Assembly: GCA_024684065.1 (NCBI GenBank)
Contig: JAIKXO010000046.1
Span: 1 to 14,400 of the forward strand
Origin: Lachnospiraceae bacterium
GTDB taxonomy: Bacteria; Bacillota_A; Clostridia; Lachnospirales; Lachnospiraceae
DNA: 14,400 bases
Direction of reading: 5' to 3'
Position numbers and translations under genes: made by a program. The notes under the pieces were generated by a model. The model saw nothing but the letters and a program-made list of their open reading frames with translations, did no database searches and was not told where the DNA came from. Shown piece by piece: positions 13,472 to 14,400 of the stretch (the stretch's first letter is position 1; each line of letters begins with the position of its first letter).

Positions 13472-14014
13472 ATGAATGAAGTAAGAGTTGACATGAGGCT
13501 TACCACCCCTGAAGAGGCGGCTCACAATCAGAAATACACAGAGATAATGTATAAGTTCAATGCTACCATGCCCCGATCAGAGGAGCACGCGAGGGCTATG
13601 AACGAACTGTTTGAAGGAAGAATCGGAGAAGGCTCTAATGTGATGCCCCCTATTTTTGGCACTTGCCTTGACAGGATCACCATTGGGAAAAATGTCTCTA
13701 TCATGTTCAATGTGCTTGCGATGGCACGCGGAGGCATTACCATAGAGGATGATGTTAACATTGCGGCAAACACGCAGCTTATCACAAATAATCATGACCC
13801 TTACGACAGGGCTGTGCTTACATGTAAGCCTATACATATAAAGAAGGGCGCATGGATCGGCGCAGGCTCTACTATATTGCCCGGGGTCACTATCGGGAAA
13901 TATGCAATAGTTGGAGCCTGCTCCGTCGTTACCAGGGATGTGGGGGACTACGAAGTGGTCGTAGGCAATCCGGCGAAAGCAATAAAATCCCTTGATGCAG
14001 GGCGGTTTGAATAA
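13472..14014 (+). CDS. Left-handed beta-helix sugar O-acetyltransferase (maltose/galactoside acetyltransferase type)
   Basis: A 180-residue acetyl-CoA-dependent acyltransferase of the hexapeptide-repeat (LacA/Maa/NodL) group. The repeats are clear: ITIGKNVSI, ITIEDDVNIAANTQLIT, IHIKKGAWIGAGSTILPGVTIGKYAIVGACSVVTRDV, ending in the family's VVGNPAKAIK. H108 in NNHDPYDR is the catalytic histidine. The N-terminal region (8-50) is the short helical domain found in maltose acetyltransferases, but it lacks the usual GxLYxxxD sequence, so substrate range may differ. ATG 13472 has CGGAGG (13461-13466) at five bases and is preferred over ATG 13445, which has no ribosome site. It is the last gene of the run before a convergent terminator. 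Confidence 0.9.
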   Translation: MNEVRVDMRLTTPEEAAHNQKYTEIMYKFNATMPRSEEHARAMNELFEGRIGEGSNVMPPIFGTCLDRITIGKNVSIMFNVLAMARGGITIEDDVNIAANTQLITNNHDPYDRAVLTCKPIHIKKGAWIGAGSTILPGVTIGKYAIVGACSVVTRDVGDYEVVVGNPAKAIKSLDAGRFE

Positions 14015-14250
14015 GAAAGGAGGACGCTGACCTGTTTTCCGTTAATATACAATCAGAACAGAAAACAAGCGCCTCTACCGATAATGCCAGGGGCGCTGAG
14101 GCATAAAGATCAACATTCTTTGTCAGAAAAGAGAGGGATTTGCAATGAGATTTGGCGACGTACAGGATATCAGGCAGAACAGATACCTGCCGTTTTGCAA
14201 TTCCTGAAGAAATATTTGGGATCGGCCATAAAGATGAAAATGGGACCTGC
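14015..14250. other. Convergent intergenic region with inverted repeats
   Basis: No gene is supported here. An AAAGGAGG (14018-14025) follows the acetyltransferase without a usable start codon, which suggests that a downstream gene of the operon has been lost. TGTTTTC (14032-14038) and GAAAACA (14061-14067) form a 7-base inverted repeat. An imperfect repeat built from CAGGATATC and GATACCTG lies near 14162-14190. The terminator for the minus-strand kinase gene is listed separately. Confidence 0.5.
14057..14097 (-). terminator. Intrinsic terminator for the histidine kinase gene
   Basis: Read on the minus strand, AGCGCCCCT (14097-14089) pairs with AGAGGCGCT (14076-14068) with one mismatch and a 12-base loop. 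It is followed by TTGTTTTCTG, a T-rich tail. It lies about 155 bases after the kinase stop. On the plus strand the stem is followed by GAGGCATAAAG, so it would not be efficient for the acetyltransferase transcript. Confidence 0.65.
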
Positions 14251-14400
14251 TTATTCCCGCGGAAACCTTGCCTCAAAAACAGCTCCGCCGTTGTTATGGA
14301 CTGTAAGGCTCCCGTGGCATGACTCCGTAACGGATCTGGCGATGGCAAGACCGATACCGTGTTGGCCATCCTTCCCTTTATAGAAGCGTTCAAAAACATG
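14251..14400 (-). CDS. Sensor histidine kinase, C-terminal end (partial)
   Basis: The last 49 codons of a two-component sensor kinase are on the minus strand, running off the right edge. Visible motifs of the HATPase_c ATP-binding domain are the F box (VFERFYKGKDGQ), the G2 box (HGIGLAIARSV), and the terminal strand and end of the domain (HGSLTVHNNGGAVFEARFP). The family commonly reads iFerFYrgk...GiGLaiak...hgG.i.v.s..g.Gt.F.i.lP. The stop is TAA at 14253-14251. Sensor and phosphoacceptor domains lie outside, so the stimulus is unknown. Confidence 0.85.
   Translation of the reverse strand, partial: HVFERFYKGKDGQHGIGLAIARSVTESCHGSLTVHNNGGAVFEARFPRE

Noticed and set aside
13929..14399. Minus-strand open frame of 156 codons at the right edge
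   Set aside because: The histidine kinase motifs are in a different minus-strand frame (14251-14400); this one overlaps both that gene and the acetyltransferase and has no motif.

Overview
The window looks like a chromosomal accessory segment from an anaerobic Firmicute, most likely a gut or rumen Clostridium-class bacterium of the Lachnospiraceae type. This is an inference from mid-range base composition, strong AGGAGG-type ribosome binding sites, tightly packed co-directional genes, ferredoxin-type aldo/keto reductase and radical SAM genes, and a KptA/DUF434 pair. No rRNA, tRNA or CRISPR array was seen.

Layout. (1) Positions 1-1050 are a scar. The C-terminal part of an IS4/IS1634-type transposase runs directly into the last ~60 codons of an MFS transporter, followed by a 24-codon stub of a VOC/glyoxalase-like gene. 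(2) Positions 1168-3325 hold a self-contained unit: promoter with an overlapping inverted repeat, an exported alkyl-sulfatase-family metallo-beta-lactamase protein, and a strong terminator. (3) Positions 3340-3960 are a gene graveyard with pieces of a winged-helix ATP-binding protein, a DUF434-like protein and a GrpB-like protein. (4) Positions 3965-5040 are a peroxide-defence operon: an OhrR-type MarR regulator behind a perfect consensus promoter, then a thioredoxin-type glutathione peroxidase. (5) Positions 5107-7871 hold a radical SAM gene, a nitroreductase stub, a small unknown ORF and a 4Fe-4S aldo/keto reductase. Three of these four carry one small disabling lesion each (frameshift, frameshift, early amber codon). 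(6) Positions 7972-14014 are a long co-directional run: KptA RNA 2'-phosphotransferase, DUF434/DUF5616 protein, HD phosphohydrolase, endonuclease IV, a broken glutaredoxin-like gene, a tandem HD/HD-GYP protein, a Cof-type HAD phosphatase and a hexapeptide acetyltransferase. (7) At the right edge a sensor histidine kinase gene ends on the minus strand, facing the run across a terminator.

How it may fit together. Sections 4 to 6 read as a redox and nucleic-acid-damage stress neighbourhood: peroxide sensing and reduction, Fe-S oxidoreductases, RNA-end/phosphate processing (KptA with DUF434) and AP-site repair (endonuclease IV) with nucleotide/phosphate hydrolases of the HD and HAD classes. The individual families are recognisable from motifs. 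Functional linkage is inferred from adjacency and shared orientation only.

The most notable points are: the KptA-DUF434 pair behind two adjacent palindromes, with a second DUF434-like relic 5 kb upstream; a run of single-base-loss lesions clustered in the redox genes (either real decay or consensus sequence error); the aldo/keto reductase lacking the canonical catalytic Tyr and Lys; and the OhrR-GPx operon whose promoter contains its own likely operator.
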